Shown: positions 41,693 through 48,780 of the stretch, piece after piece
How the letters are laid out: every line of letters begins with the position of its first letter
How positions within the stretch are numbered: position 1 is the first letter of the stretch
From: Emticicia sp051209875
GTDB taxonomy: Bacteria; Bacteroidota; Bacteroidia; Cytophagales; Spirosomataceae
Length of the DNA stretch: 64,000 nucleotides
NCBI RefSeq assembly: GCF_051209875.1
Contig: NZ_JBNTQY010000001.1
Location: 1,426,001 to 1,490,000 of the forward strand
Direction: 5' to 3'
Notes under the pieces: generated by a model
Seen by the model: the letters and a program-made list of their open reading frames with translations, nothing else
Databases searched by the model: none
Told to the model about the DNA's origin: nothing
Program-made: the position numbers and the translations under genes

Positions 41693-42079
41693 ATGGAAAG
41701 AGTAAATATCTCGACTGGAGCTAAATGGGAAGACATCGTGGGTTATTCACGTGCGGTAAAAATTGGAAATATTATAGAAGTAACTGGTACAGTTGCAACT
41801 GATGGCAGTGGTGAAATTGTTGGAAAAAATGATGTTTATATCCAAACAAAATTTATCATTATAAAAGTAGAAAAAGTATTGGAGCAATTAGGTGCTAAAT
41901 TGAGTGATGTGATTCGTACTCGAATTTTCACCACAGATATTTCTAAATGGGAAGAAATAGGTAAAGCTCACGGAGAATTTTTTGGACAAATCAAGCCATG
42001 TACAACGATGGTAGAAGTAAGTGCTTTGATTGGTAAAGATTATTTGGTTGAAATTGAGTTTTCGGCAGTTGTTGGGTAG
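41693..42079 (+). CDS. RidA/YjgF family protein
   Basis: A 128-residue trimeric protein of the Rid superfamily, cytoplasmic. Conserved parts: VGYSRAVKIGNIIEVTGTVA (N-terminal strand and loop), IKVEKVLEQLGAKLSDVIRTRIFTTD (helix plus the Arg that binds the substrate carboxylate in RidA), and MVEVSALIGKDYLVEIEFSAVVG (C-terminal Glu region). RidA hydrolyses reactive enamine/imine intermediates; other Rid members act on other compounds. Its AT-rich leader has no clear promoter match. The 3' side holds a heptamer repeat. Confidence 0.9.
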   Translation: MERVNISTGAKWEDIVGYSRAVKIGNIIEVTGTVATDGSGEIVGKNDVYIQTKFIIIKVEKVLEQLGAKLSDVIRTRIFTTDISKWEEIGKAHGEFFGQIKPCTTMVEVSALIGKDYLVEIEFSAVVG

Positions 42080-42240
42080 GAATTAGGTTTTAGGAATTAG
42101 GTGTTTGGGTTTAGGGATTAGGTGTTAGGTTTTGGGATGTAATCGTAAGTTTTTCAGATAAGCATATAAATTCAGTGAAGTATAATGCTAACGATTTGTA
42201 ATTGAAACACAAAATCTAAATCCTAACACCTAATTCCTAA
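42078..42240. repeat. Large heptamer array with distant inverted arm
   Basis: Left arm in exact seven-base steps: AGGAATT, AGGTTTT, AGGAATT, AGGTGTT, TGGGTTT, AGGGATT, AGGTGTT, AGGTTTT. The right arm (42210-42240) is the inverted series ending CCTAACACCTAATTCCTAA. The right arm supplies the stop codon of the response regulator gene. Confidence 0.85.
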
Positions 42241-42887
42241 CAAAGATTATTTCTAATTGCAAATGCCACCAAACCTGCGGTGTTTTTTAAACCAAGTTTT
42301 TCCATCATACGTAGGCGATGCCCTTCAACTGTGCGTGGACTGAGAGCAACAATATCGCCTATTTCGGCAGTTGTTAAGCCTTCACAAATGTATTTCAATA
42401 CTTGTAGCTCACGCTCCGAAAGGTCAGTTTTATAATTGAAGATTTTGTTTTCCTGCTGCGTTTTTCGGTTCATTTTACGAAGCATTATTTTGCTCACAAA
42501 ATCACTAAAATAAATATCAGTTTCATATACTTTTCTGATTGCCTTTTCTACTTCTTCAGGGTCGGTGTCTTTCAGTAAATAACCATTTGCTCCAATTTCC
42601 ATTAAATGCAATACAAATTGGTCTTCGTCGTGCATGGAAAGTATTAAAACTTTTGTTTCAGGGTATTTGGCACGAACAATTTCAGTCGTTTTGATACCAT
42701 CAAGTACAGGCATTTGTAAATCCATTAATACCACATCAATGGCTTGAGTAGGTAATTTATCTAAAAACTCTTGCCCGTTCGTGGCTTCCATCACGACCTC
42801 AAAGTCAATCACTTGTTGCAGAATAGAAATCATTCCTTTCCGAAATAAACTGTGATCATCAACGACTGCTATTTGAATTTTTGACAT
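42237..42887 (-). CDS. LuxR/NarL-type response regulator
   Basis: I start at ATG 42887 (MSKIQIAVVDDHSLFRKG), giving 216 residues. The receiver domain (1-120) has the acidic pocket AVVDDH and the phospho-acceptor Asp in VVLMDLQMPVLDG. The GerE/LuxR helix-turn-helix (about 150-210) reads LSERELQVLKYICEGLTTAE and ALSPRTVEGHRLRMMEKLGL. An upstream in-frame ATG at 42947 would add 20 residues encoded by heptamer repeat DNA (FVNSEFRTQNLELKK); I think it is not used, but it is open. Its partner kinase is immediately upstream. The stop lies within another repeat. Confidence 0.92.
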   Translation of the reverse strand: MSKIQIAVVDDHSLFRKGMISILQQVIDFEVVMEATNGQEFLDKLPTQAIDVVLMDLQMPVLDGIKTTEIVRAKYPETKVLILSMHDEDQFVLHLMEIGANGYLLKDTDPEEVEKAIRKVYETDIYFSDFVSKIMLRKMNRKTQQENKIFNYKTDLSERELQVLKYICEGLTTAEIGDIVALSPRTVEGHRLRMMEKLGLKNTAGLVAFAIRNNLC

Positions 42888-42896
42888 AATCTTTTT

Positions 42897-42993
42897 AAGT
42901 TCTAAGTTTTGAGTTCTGAATTCTGAATTGACAAATCTCTTTGTCAAGTTCTGAGAATAAATCGCAAATAAAGCGACACTCAGAACTCAAGAC
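42897..42993. repeat. Heptamer array and nested palindromes, RR-HK gap
   Basis: Units AGTTCTA, AGTTTTG, AGTTCTG, AATTCTG are followed by GACAAA-TCTC-TTTGTC and by GTTCTGAG ... CTCAGAAC. The first part is open as an N-terminal extension of the response regulator and contains the same word as the TonB receptor insert. Confidence 0.8.
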
Positions 42994-43001
42994 TCAGCAT
43001 T

Positions 43002-43805
43002 CTATAAAGGGATTTCTACGACTGTAGTTGTACCTTGACCAATGACTGACTTCATATCTAATTTGCCATTGATTACACTCAAACGGCTTTCGACATTTCG
43101 TATTCCTAAACCTGATTTTGGGTCTTTACGAACTTTTTCGAGGTCGAATCCTCTGCCATTATCGGTAAAGGTAAATATTATTTTTTTTTGTTCGGATGCC
43201 AATTTCAAAGTAATTTGTTCAGCTTCGGCGTGTTTGAGAGCATTGTTGACTAATTCTTGGGCAATGCGGTAAATAGTTAATTCTATTCTTTTATCAAACC
43301 GTTGATTGGCTTCAATACCTTCATGACTAAAGACAAATAAAACCCCTGATGCTAAATGAATTTTTTGAATAAATTCATCAATGGCCCACATTAGACCAAA
43401 TTCTTCGAGTGTGCTTGGCACTAATTCTTTTGAGATACGACGCACATGCCCGATTGATTCATCTAATAGTTCTTTTGTTTGTTTGCCCAATGTCGTCAGA
43501 TCGGATGTATTGTCAATTTTGCGTAGCAATTGATTAAAACTCATTTTGGTAGCCGAAAGCATCGCTCCAACTTCATCGTGGAGGTCTTTGGCAATACGTA
43601 CACGCTCAACTTCTTGTACTTCTAAGGCTGATTCCAAGAGTTGGCGTTGCATTTCATCTTTAAGTTCTTGAATTTGCTTTTGTTGTTGGAGGTCTCTTCT
43701 AAGTTGTTTTTGTTGATAATAAGCCACAAAAACTATCAATACTACACCCATCAAAAGTAACAGGCAGGTTCCTATTATAATTAGCGTATATTGATTTTCG
43801 ACCAT
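43002..43805 (-). CDS. Sensor histidine kinase, NarX/HisKA_3 type
   Basis: A 267-residue kinase with one N-terminal membrane segment (about residues 8-28, LIIIGTCLLLLMGVVLIVFV), a short coiled coil rich in Gln, and the phospho-acceptor motif DLHDEVGAMLSATKMSF (HisKA_3). The ATPase domain has QELVNNALKHA (N box), DNGRGFDL (G1) and GLGIRNVESR (G2). There is no periplasmic sensor domain, so the input must come from another protein. The seven-membrane-segment protein encoded just upstream is the obvious candidate. The cognate regulator gene is downstream. Confidence 0.93.
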   Translation of the reverse strand: MVENQYTLIIIGTCLLLLMGVVLIVFVAYYQQKQLRRDLQQQKQIQELKDEMQRQLLESALEVQEVERVRIAKDLHDEVGAMLSATKMSFNQLLRKIDNTSDLTTLGKQTKELLDESIGHVRRISKELVPSTLEEFGLMWAIDEFIQKIHLASGVLFVFSHEGIEANQRFDKRIELTIYRIAQELVNNALKHAEAEQITLKLASEQKKIIFTFTDNGRGFDLEKVRKDPKSGLGIRNVESRLSVINGKLDMKSVIGQGTTTVVEIPL

Positions 43806-43846
43806 AATTAAAGACAGATAGAAACAATCAGTAATAAAATGGAAAG

Positions 43847-44509
43847 TTACGGCTTTTCATATTTACTTACAAAAAATGACACCCCTAATAGCAATCTAAA
43901 TATAATATTAATGATTGATACAAGTGTGTAAAATTGAATAAATAGCTCATCGGGGGCATTGATTGAGAAAATTTGTTTACCAAATAAAAAAATCAATAAA
44001 CTACCCGTTGAATAAATGATTAGTCCGGCACAAAGCCAAAATGGAGAATGAATAAGAATATTTTTTACCGAGGTTTCGGCGAGTAGTGTATCAAAATAAG
44101 TAAAAACAAGTACCAGATACGCAAGCCTGTTGATTGTATAAGGGAAGTAGGAAAATTCGACAAAATCGAATTTCCAAATTCCTATGATAATACAAACAAA
44201 AAATAATAGGGTAGTAAAGATGCGTTTAATTTTTGTCGTATTTAATTGAAAAAACACATAGCAAATAACAGAAATCTCTAAGAGTTCTGAGAAATTAAAA
44301 TTAAATATATTGCTTTTTCGGTTTAAATTCAGCCATAGGGAATCCAAATCCAAAAGAAAATAAACTACTAAATAATACAATAGTATTTTATTTTCTTTTG
44401 ATAAGTATTTATAACGAAAAAAGCCAATAGCAATGGGTATAACTGTAGCAAATACCGATGCCATAAGAATCGGATATTTGAGCGTTTGGCTTATAAATCT
44501 ATCCCACAT
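43847..44509 (-). CDS. Seven-segment membrane protein beside the kinase
   Basis: A 220-residue protein with about seven hydrophobic segments and short loops (LKYPILMASVFATVIPIAIG; FWLCAGLIIYSTGSLLIFLF). It resembles 7TM sensor modules that in other Bacteroidota sit at the N-terminus of histidine kinases, but here it is a separate protein. It starts three bases after the stop of the upstream small protein and ends 41 bases before the kinase gene, so the four genes look like one operon. I infer a detached sensor or a partner of the small protein; no family name is certain. Confidence 0.7.
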   Translation of the reverse strand: MWDRFISQTLKYPILMASVFATVIPIAIGFFRYKYLSKENKILLYYLVVYFLLDLDSLWLNLNRKSNIFNFNFSELLEISVICYVFFQLNTTKIKRIFTTLLFFVCIIIGIWKFDFVEFSYFPYTINRLAYLVLVFTYFDTLLAETSVKNILIHSPFWLCAGLIIYSTGSLLIFLFGKQIFSINAPDELFIQFYTLVSIINIIFRLLLGVSFFVSKYEKP

Positions 44510-44512
44510 ATA

Positions 44513-44992
44513 TTAAGCACAGGTTTTAGGGCAAGGCAAGCCACCTCCAGCACCGTCGCCATTTGGTTCATCTTTTAAGCCAGATTCGTCAAACCCAATA
44601 TCTTTTCCATTCTCATCTACTGGTACTAAAAATAAACGTGGACGTAATTTACCACCTGCTTTAACGATATTCCCATCGGCATCTTCGAAAGCATGGCCAT
44701 AATAAATTCTAATTCCTACTACTTCTTTTCCACCTTTATCAGCGAGTAACTTATTAATAACATTTTTTCCGAAAAGCTCGGCTCTTCTAATATCGCCATC
44801 GTCTTCGATGAATACTTCTGAAGAAGCTTTTTTAGCTTTGACATGAGCGATCAGGTTTTTAACATGACCTTGAATAGCTGACATACGGAAAAATGAACCA
44901 GCGTTGAGGAGTCTTTCTTTCATGGTTGGAGGTGTGTTTGTTTTTTTGAATATTGAGAATATTTTTTTCAGTAGTTCGACAATCTTTTTCAT
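44513..44992 (-). CDS. Small protein with C-terminal PCPKTC motif
   Basis: I start at ATG 44992 (MKKIVELLKKIFSIFKK), giving 159 residues; an in-frame ATG at 45022 adds ten. There is no signal peptide. The N-terminus is a basic amphipathic helix, the middle has an alpha/beta pattern (VVGIRIYYGHAFEDADGNIV, RPRLFLVPVDENGKDIG), and the end is a Gly-rich linker with cysteines, GDGAGGGLPCPKTCA. The CxxxC pair right at the C-terminus suggests metal, redox or anchoring chemistry. The family is not known to me. It is the first gene of the putative sensory operon and is followed at three bases by the membrane protein. Confidence 0.65.
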   Translation of the reverse strand: MKKIVELLKKIFSIFKKTNTPPTMKERLLNAGSFFRMSAIQGHVKNLIAHVKAKKASSEVFIEDDGDIRRAELFGKNVINKLLADKGGKEVVGIRIYYGHAFEDADGNIVKAGGKLRPRLFLVPVDENGKDIGFDESGLKDEPNGDGAGGGLPCPKTCA

Positions 44993-45251
44993 TCTAAAAT
45001 CAAGTTTGATAAAGAAAATCAAAAATATAAATAAATTATACTATTACAAAATTATGGAATATAATCAATTGTTTGTAAATAGTTTATAATCAAGAGTTTA
45101 CGAATATTTTGGTATTACTAATGCGTAAAAACCCCTAATGAATATCGTAAATATACGTAGGCTTTTTCGTACCAAAATGATACAAAAAACCTCGTCAAAG
45201 AGAACTTTAACGAGGATTGTGGCACTGAAATCAATCTTAAACAGAAAAAAA

Positions 45252-45446
45252 CTATATTTTTTTCACGTTGACTGCATTCAAACCTTTGCGACCTTCAACA
45301 ACATCGTATTGAATGTGGTCGTTTTCACGAATTTTTGTGCCGTTAAGACCTGTCACGTGAACGAAGATTTCTTGCCCTGAAACGTCATCAACGACAAAAC
45401 CAAAGCCTTTAGTCTCGTTGAAGAATTTTACTACGCCTGTTTGCAT
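45252..45446 (-). CDS. Cold shock domain protein
   Basis: A 64-residue CspA-like nucleic acid chaperone. The RNP1 motif is KGFGFV and RNP2 is IFVHV (VSGQEIFVHVTGL), both needed for single-stranded RNA binding. The length and single OB fold are usual. It stands alone, with AT-rich gaps on both sides. The typical long Csp leader may be present upstream, but I cannot identify it. Confidence 0.95.
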   Translation of the reverse strand: MQTGVVKFFNETKGFGFVVDDVSGQEIFVHVTGLNGTKIRENDHIQYDVVEGRKGLNAVNVKKI

Positions 45447-45597
45447 TACAATAAAATAAATTAAAAAAGTAAATAAATGATTGGCAATTTACGGATTTTT
45501 CAAGACAATGCAAGTTTTTAGAAAAAAGATATTTGTACAAAACGCATATTTATTTGTATTAAATCATACTTCTTTTTGTTATTTTATTGTTAATGGC

Positions 45598-45627
45598 TTG
45601 ACAAAACTATTTTTTTTATTACTTTCG
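45598..45627 (+). promoter_or_regulatory. Promoter of pspC-like gene
   Basis: TTG (45598-45600), exactly 19 bases, then TACTTTCG (45620-45627), one mismatch to TAnnTTTG, 20 bases before the start codon. Confidence 0.6.
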
Positions 45628-45647
45628 TATTCAAAATTCAACAGACA

Positions 45648-45878
45648 ATGCTAAAAACAGGAAAGTTAAGATACTTGGTCGAGAACCAGCTTTTTGGAGT
45701 TTGTTCTAAACTTGGTGAAAAGTTAAACTTTTCAGCAGGAAGCATTAGGATATATTTTATCTATGCTTCTTTTTTTACGTTTGGCTCTCCAATTATTATT
45801 TATTTAGTTTTAGCTTTTTGGATGGAAGTCCGAAAACACCTACGCCGACACCAAAATCCAACTGTTTGGGAGTTTTAA
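45648..45878 (+). CDS. PspC domain protein
   Basis: A 76-residue membrane protein consisting of little more than one PspC domain: LFGVCSKLGEKLNFSAGSIRIYFIY followed by a membrane segment (FFTFGSPIIIYLVLAFWM) and a basic tail. PspC proteins take part in envelope stress responses; in E. coli PspC is an inner-membrane sensor of the phage-shock system. No pspA is adjacent, so the role here is unknown. It is followed by a heptamer array that separates it from the convergent parC gene. Confidence 0.88.
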   Translation: MLKTGKLRYLVENQLFGVCSKLGEKLNFSAGSIRIYFIYASFFTFGSPIIIYLVLAFWMEVRKHLRRHQNPTVWEF

Positions 45879-45880
45879 AA

Positions 45881-45978
45881 TTTCGATGTTCGATATTAGA
45901 GGTTAGATGTTCGATTTTTCTTACATCCATTCTTTGTTGTACCTTACCAAACCTCTAACATCGAATTTCGAACATCAA
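45881..45978. repeat. Heptamer array with inverted arm, pspC-parC gap
   Basis: Units TCGATGT, TCGATAT, TAGAGGT, TAGATGT, TCGATTT. After about 40 bases the inverted series AACCTCTAACATCGAA and TTCGAACATCA follows. It fills the space between convergent genes and could fold as a long hairpin. Confidence 0.8.
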
Positions 45979-45984
45979 TAACCC

Positions 45985-48588
45985 TTAAAACAAAGCCAAT
46001 TGCTTGTCATCTTCTTGATTATCAAGATTTTCATTATCAGGCAACTGTTCACTGTTCACTGATAGCGGTACGCTGCCCGACTGCTCACTGATAACTTCCT
46101 CAGCCTTTGGCTCAAGTATTTTTACCTCTACGATTTCGTAAGTATTAATTTTTTGCCCAATGGCTTTCCAACCACGCACTTCTACGAATTCATCTACATT
46201 AATTGTTTGTTTCTCAATCGTAGCTTTTTTATCTGCTTTTGTCTTGATTTCTATTCTTGGATATTTGTCTAAACTTACTGCTAATAGACGTGAGTTTTTG
46301 GTATCAGAAATGAACAAAAACTTCTTATCCATCGTAGTGGTTTCTATCTTGAAACGTTTGATATAATAGATTTTATGTTCACCCTCATAATGTAAGCAAG
46401 AAATAGGTCTTTCAGGCTCAAATTTAACTACTTTTAGAATATCTTTCTGTTCATAGCGATTGGTGAGTTCAAAGTTTGTAAACTCATATTGTCCGTCTTT
46501 ATAGATGACCAATATTTTATCTTCTGAACCAAAATTGCCCAAATACTGCCCATGTTCATCACGATTGAGTTTGCCAATAACCGCATCAAACCAAATGTCA
46601 ACTCCACCAAGTGTTGATTTACCAGCAGATTTTAATACAACTTTCCTGATAGGAAACTTGGTCAAAACGTTGCCCATAGAACTTCTGTTTTTGATAGCAA
46701 GTGTCGAGAAATCCCAATCGAATTGTTTCTTTTTGGCAGTTGAATTGGCTGTCAAATTAACCAAAATGCTTTCAGCTTCACCGTTGTCGTTGGCAGTAAA
46801 ATACAATACTTTCGATTTTGGATTTCCCATCGTAATATCGTATTCTTTGTCACGAGTGATACCCGTTACGAAGAAACGTTTGGCATAAGAAGTTCCAGAT
46901 TTTCCATCAAGATAAACGGCATTATAAATCTTTCGTTCATCATTTTTTCTGAAAACCGAACAATAAATAATATCTTTGCCTACAAAACCTTTTTCTTGGA
47001 TTTTTGTGATGACATATTTACCATCTCGTTTGAAAGCAATGATTTCATCAATATCAGAGCAATCCATAATGTACTCATCCTTTTTCAAGCCATAACCAAT
47101 AAAACCACCTTCACGATCAACATATAATTTTTGATTATTGGCTGCAACAACAGTTGCTTGTACTGCTCCAAAGTGTCGAATTTCAGTTTTTCTTTCACGC
47201 CCTTTACCGTATTTTTTGAGTAATTCTTTGTAAAAAGCAATGGTATAACGAACAATATTAGCTAAATTATCTTCGACTTCTGCCAATTCATCAAGCAAAC
47301 GTTTCATTAATTCGTCGGCTTTGAATGAATCATATTTTGAAATACGTTTGATACGAATTTCTAATAATCTTAGTAAATCATCTTCGATAATTTCTCTATA
47401 AAAATCTTTTTTGAAAGGCTCTAAACCTTTGTCAACGGTTTGAATAACCGCCTCAAAAGTTGTACATTCTTCAATGTCTCGATAGATTTTATTTTCGATG
47501 AAAATCTTTTCTAATGAACTATAAAGCAACTTTTCTTTCAATTCGTGTCTTCTAATTTCAAGCTCACGTTGCAATAAATGTTGGGTTTGCTCAGTACATT
47601 TTTTTAGAATATCACTGACAGTAACAAAGTGAGGTTTATTATCAATGATAATACATGCATTAGGCGAAATAGAGTTTTCACACTCTGTAAAAGCATAGAG
47701 TGCATCAATCGTAATATCAGGTGAGGTATTAGGAGCTAAATGGATGATGATGGAAACATCTTTAGCCGTATTATCTTCTACTTTTTTGATTTTGATTTTT
47801 CCTGCATCATTTGCTTTGATGATCGAATCAATCAAAGTTGCAGTAGTTGTGCTGAATGGAATCTCTTGAATTTCGAGTGTTTTTTTGTCGAGTTCAGCGA
47901 TTTTTGCACGGACTTTTATTTTTCCACCTCTTGCACCATCATTATAGGTAGCCACATCAACCATACCACCAGTCAAGAAATCTGGAAAAAGTTGAAAAGG
48001 CTCTTTTTTCAAACAAGCAATCGAAGCTTCACAAAGTTCTACAAAATTATGCGGCATTACTTTGGTTGAAAGTCCAACCGCAATCCCTTCTACGCCTTGA
48101 GCTAAAAGTAAAGGAAATTTGGAAGGCAAATTGACAGGTTCACGCTTGCGACCGTCATAAGACATTTGCCATTCGGTGGTGTCTTCATTAAAAAGGACAT
48201 CGTTGGCAAATTTTGATAAACGCACTTCGATATAACGAGGAGCCGCCGCACCATCACCAGTACGCACATCTCCCCAGTTTCCTTGTGTATCAAGCAAGAG
48301 GTTTTTTTGCCCCATCGAAACAATGGCATCTCCAATGGAAGCATCCCCATGTGGGTGGAACTGCATACTTGAACCGATAACATTGGCAACTTTATTGAAT
48401 CGCCCATCATCCATCTCTTTGAGTGCGTGCATAATACGGCGTTGCACAGGTTTAAGTCCATCTTCGATGGCAGGAACAGCACGCTCAAGAATTACATAAG
48501 AGGCATAATCGAGAAACCAATTCTCGAACATATCATCAATTACCTCTTTTTGTTGTAGAGGGTCATATTTTGGGGTTTCTTCACTCAT
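45985..48588 (-). CDS. parC: DNA topoisomerase IV subunit A (GyrA/ParC family)
   Basis: An 867-residue type IIA topoisomerase A subunit that decatenates or relaxes DNA with its ATPase partner, which is not in the window. The active-site Tyr is in AAPRYIEVRL, and the conserved flank GVEGIAVGLSTKVMPHN is present. The N-terminal block is LKPVQRRIMHAL, and a coiled-coil region covers about 350-480. The C-terminal pinwheel (about 500-800) shows no QRRGGKG GyrA-box that I can find, which favours ParC over GyrA. The tail (residues about 831-848, EQSGSVPLSVNSEQLPDN) is encoded by in-frame heptamer repeat DNA. Confidence 0.93.
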   Translation of the reverse strand: MSEETPKYDPLQQKEVIDDMFENWFLDYASYVILERAVPAIEDGLKPVQRRIMHALKEMDDGRFNKVANVIGSSMQFHPHGDASIGDAIVSMGQKNLLLDTQGNWGDVRTGDGAAAPRYIEVRLSKFANDVLFNEDTTEWQMSYDGRKREPVNLPSKFPLLLAQGVEGIAVGLSTKVMPHNFVELCEASIACLKKEPFQLFPDFLTGGMVDVATYNDGARGGKIKVRAKIAELDKKTLEIQEIPFSTTTATLIDSIIKANDAGKIKIKKVEDNTAKDVSIIIHLAPNTSPDITIDALYAFTECENSISPNACIIIDNKPHFVTVSDILKKCTEQTQHLLQRELEIRRHELKEKLLYSSLEKIFIENKIYRDIEECTTFEAVIQTVDKGLEPFKKDFYREIIEDDLLRLLEIRIKRISKYDSFKADELMKRLLDELAEVEDNLANIVRYTIAFYKELLKKYGKGRERKTEIRHFGAVQATVVAANNQKLYVDREGGFIGYGLKKDEYIMDCSDIDEIIAFKRDGKYVITKIQEKGFVGKDIIYCSVFRKNDERKIYNAVYLDGKSGTSYAKRFFVTGITRDKEYDITMGNPKSKVLYFTANDNGEAESILVNLTANSTAKKKQFDWDFSTLAIKNRSSMGNVLTKFPIRKVVLKSAGKSTLGGVDIWFDAVIGKLNRDEHGQYLGNFGSEDKILVIYKDGQYEFTNFELTNRYEQKDILKVVKFEPERPISCLHYEGEHKIYYIKRFKIETTTMDKKFLFISDTKNSRLLAVSLDKYPRIEIKTKADKKATIEKQTINVDEFVEVRGWKAIGQKINTYEIVEVKILEPKAEEVISEQSGSVPLSVNSEQLPDNENLDNQEDDKQLALF
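46044..46094. repeat. Heptamer repeat in frame inside parC
   Basis: Units CTGTTCA, CTGTTCA, CTGATAG, then the GC-rich core CGGTACGCTGCCCGA, then CTGCTCA, CTGATAA. The core matches that at 14857-14872 with two differences in 16. It encodes part of the acidic C-terminal tail. Confidence 0.78.
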
Positions 48589-48673
48589 ATTATTCAGTTA
48601 GCGAAAGCATTATTCTAAGGCAAATATAGTAAAAAATAGCATTATTTTATGAAAATCTACGACTCAGGAAATC

Positions 48674-48696
48674 TTATTTAAAATTAGTCTAAATAA
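48674..48696. promoter_or_regulatory. Fur-type box 1
   Basis: A 9-5-9 inverted repeat with one mismatch: TTATTTAAA, ATTAG, TCTAAATAA. It sits just upstream of the -33 TTG. A second near-identical box lies after the -7. Confidence 0.72.
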
Positions 48697-48699
48697 ATT

Positions 48700-48729
48700 T
48701 TGCATTTTCAAAATCCAAAATTACCTTTG
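48700..48729 (+). promoter_or_regulatory. Promoter of the iron-type TonB receptor operon
   Basis: TTG (48700-48702), 19 bases, then TACCTTTG (48722-48729), an exact match to TAnnTTTG. It is flanked closely by two palindromic boxes. Confidence 0.78.
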
Positions 48730-48734
48730 TGTCG

Positions 48735-48757
48735 TTATTTATAATAAGTCTAAATAA
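48735..48757. promoter_or_regulatory. Fur-type box 2
   Basis: TTATTTATA, ATAAG, TCTAAATAA: the same 9-5-9 inverted repeat as box 1. It starts five bases after the -7 element and covers the expected transcription start. Confidence 0.72.
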
Positions 48758-48780
48758 AAACAATAAACAAGTTAATATAT

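Noticed and set aside
42078..42240. Possible CRISPR array
   Set aside because: The units are seven bases, degenerate and contiguous, with no spacers of uniform length and no cas genes nearby.
45138..45380. Plus-strand 80-codon frame over the cold shock gene
   Set aside because: Antisense to a clear CspA-type gene.
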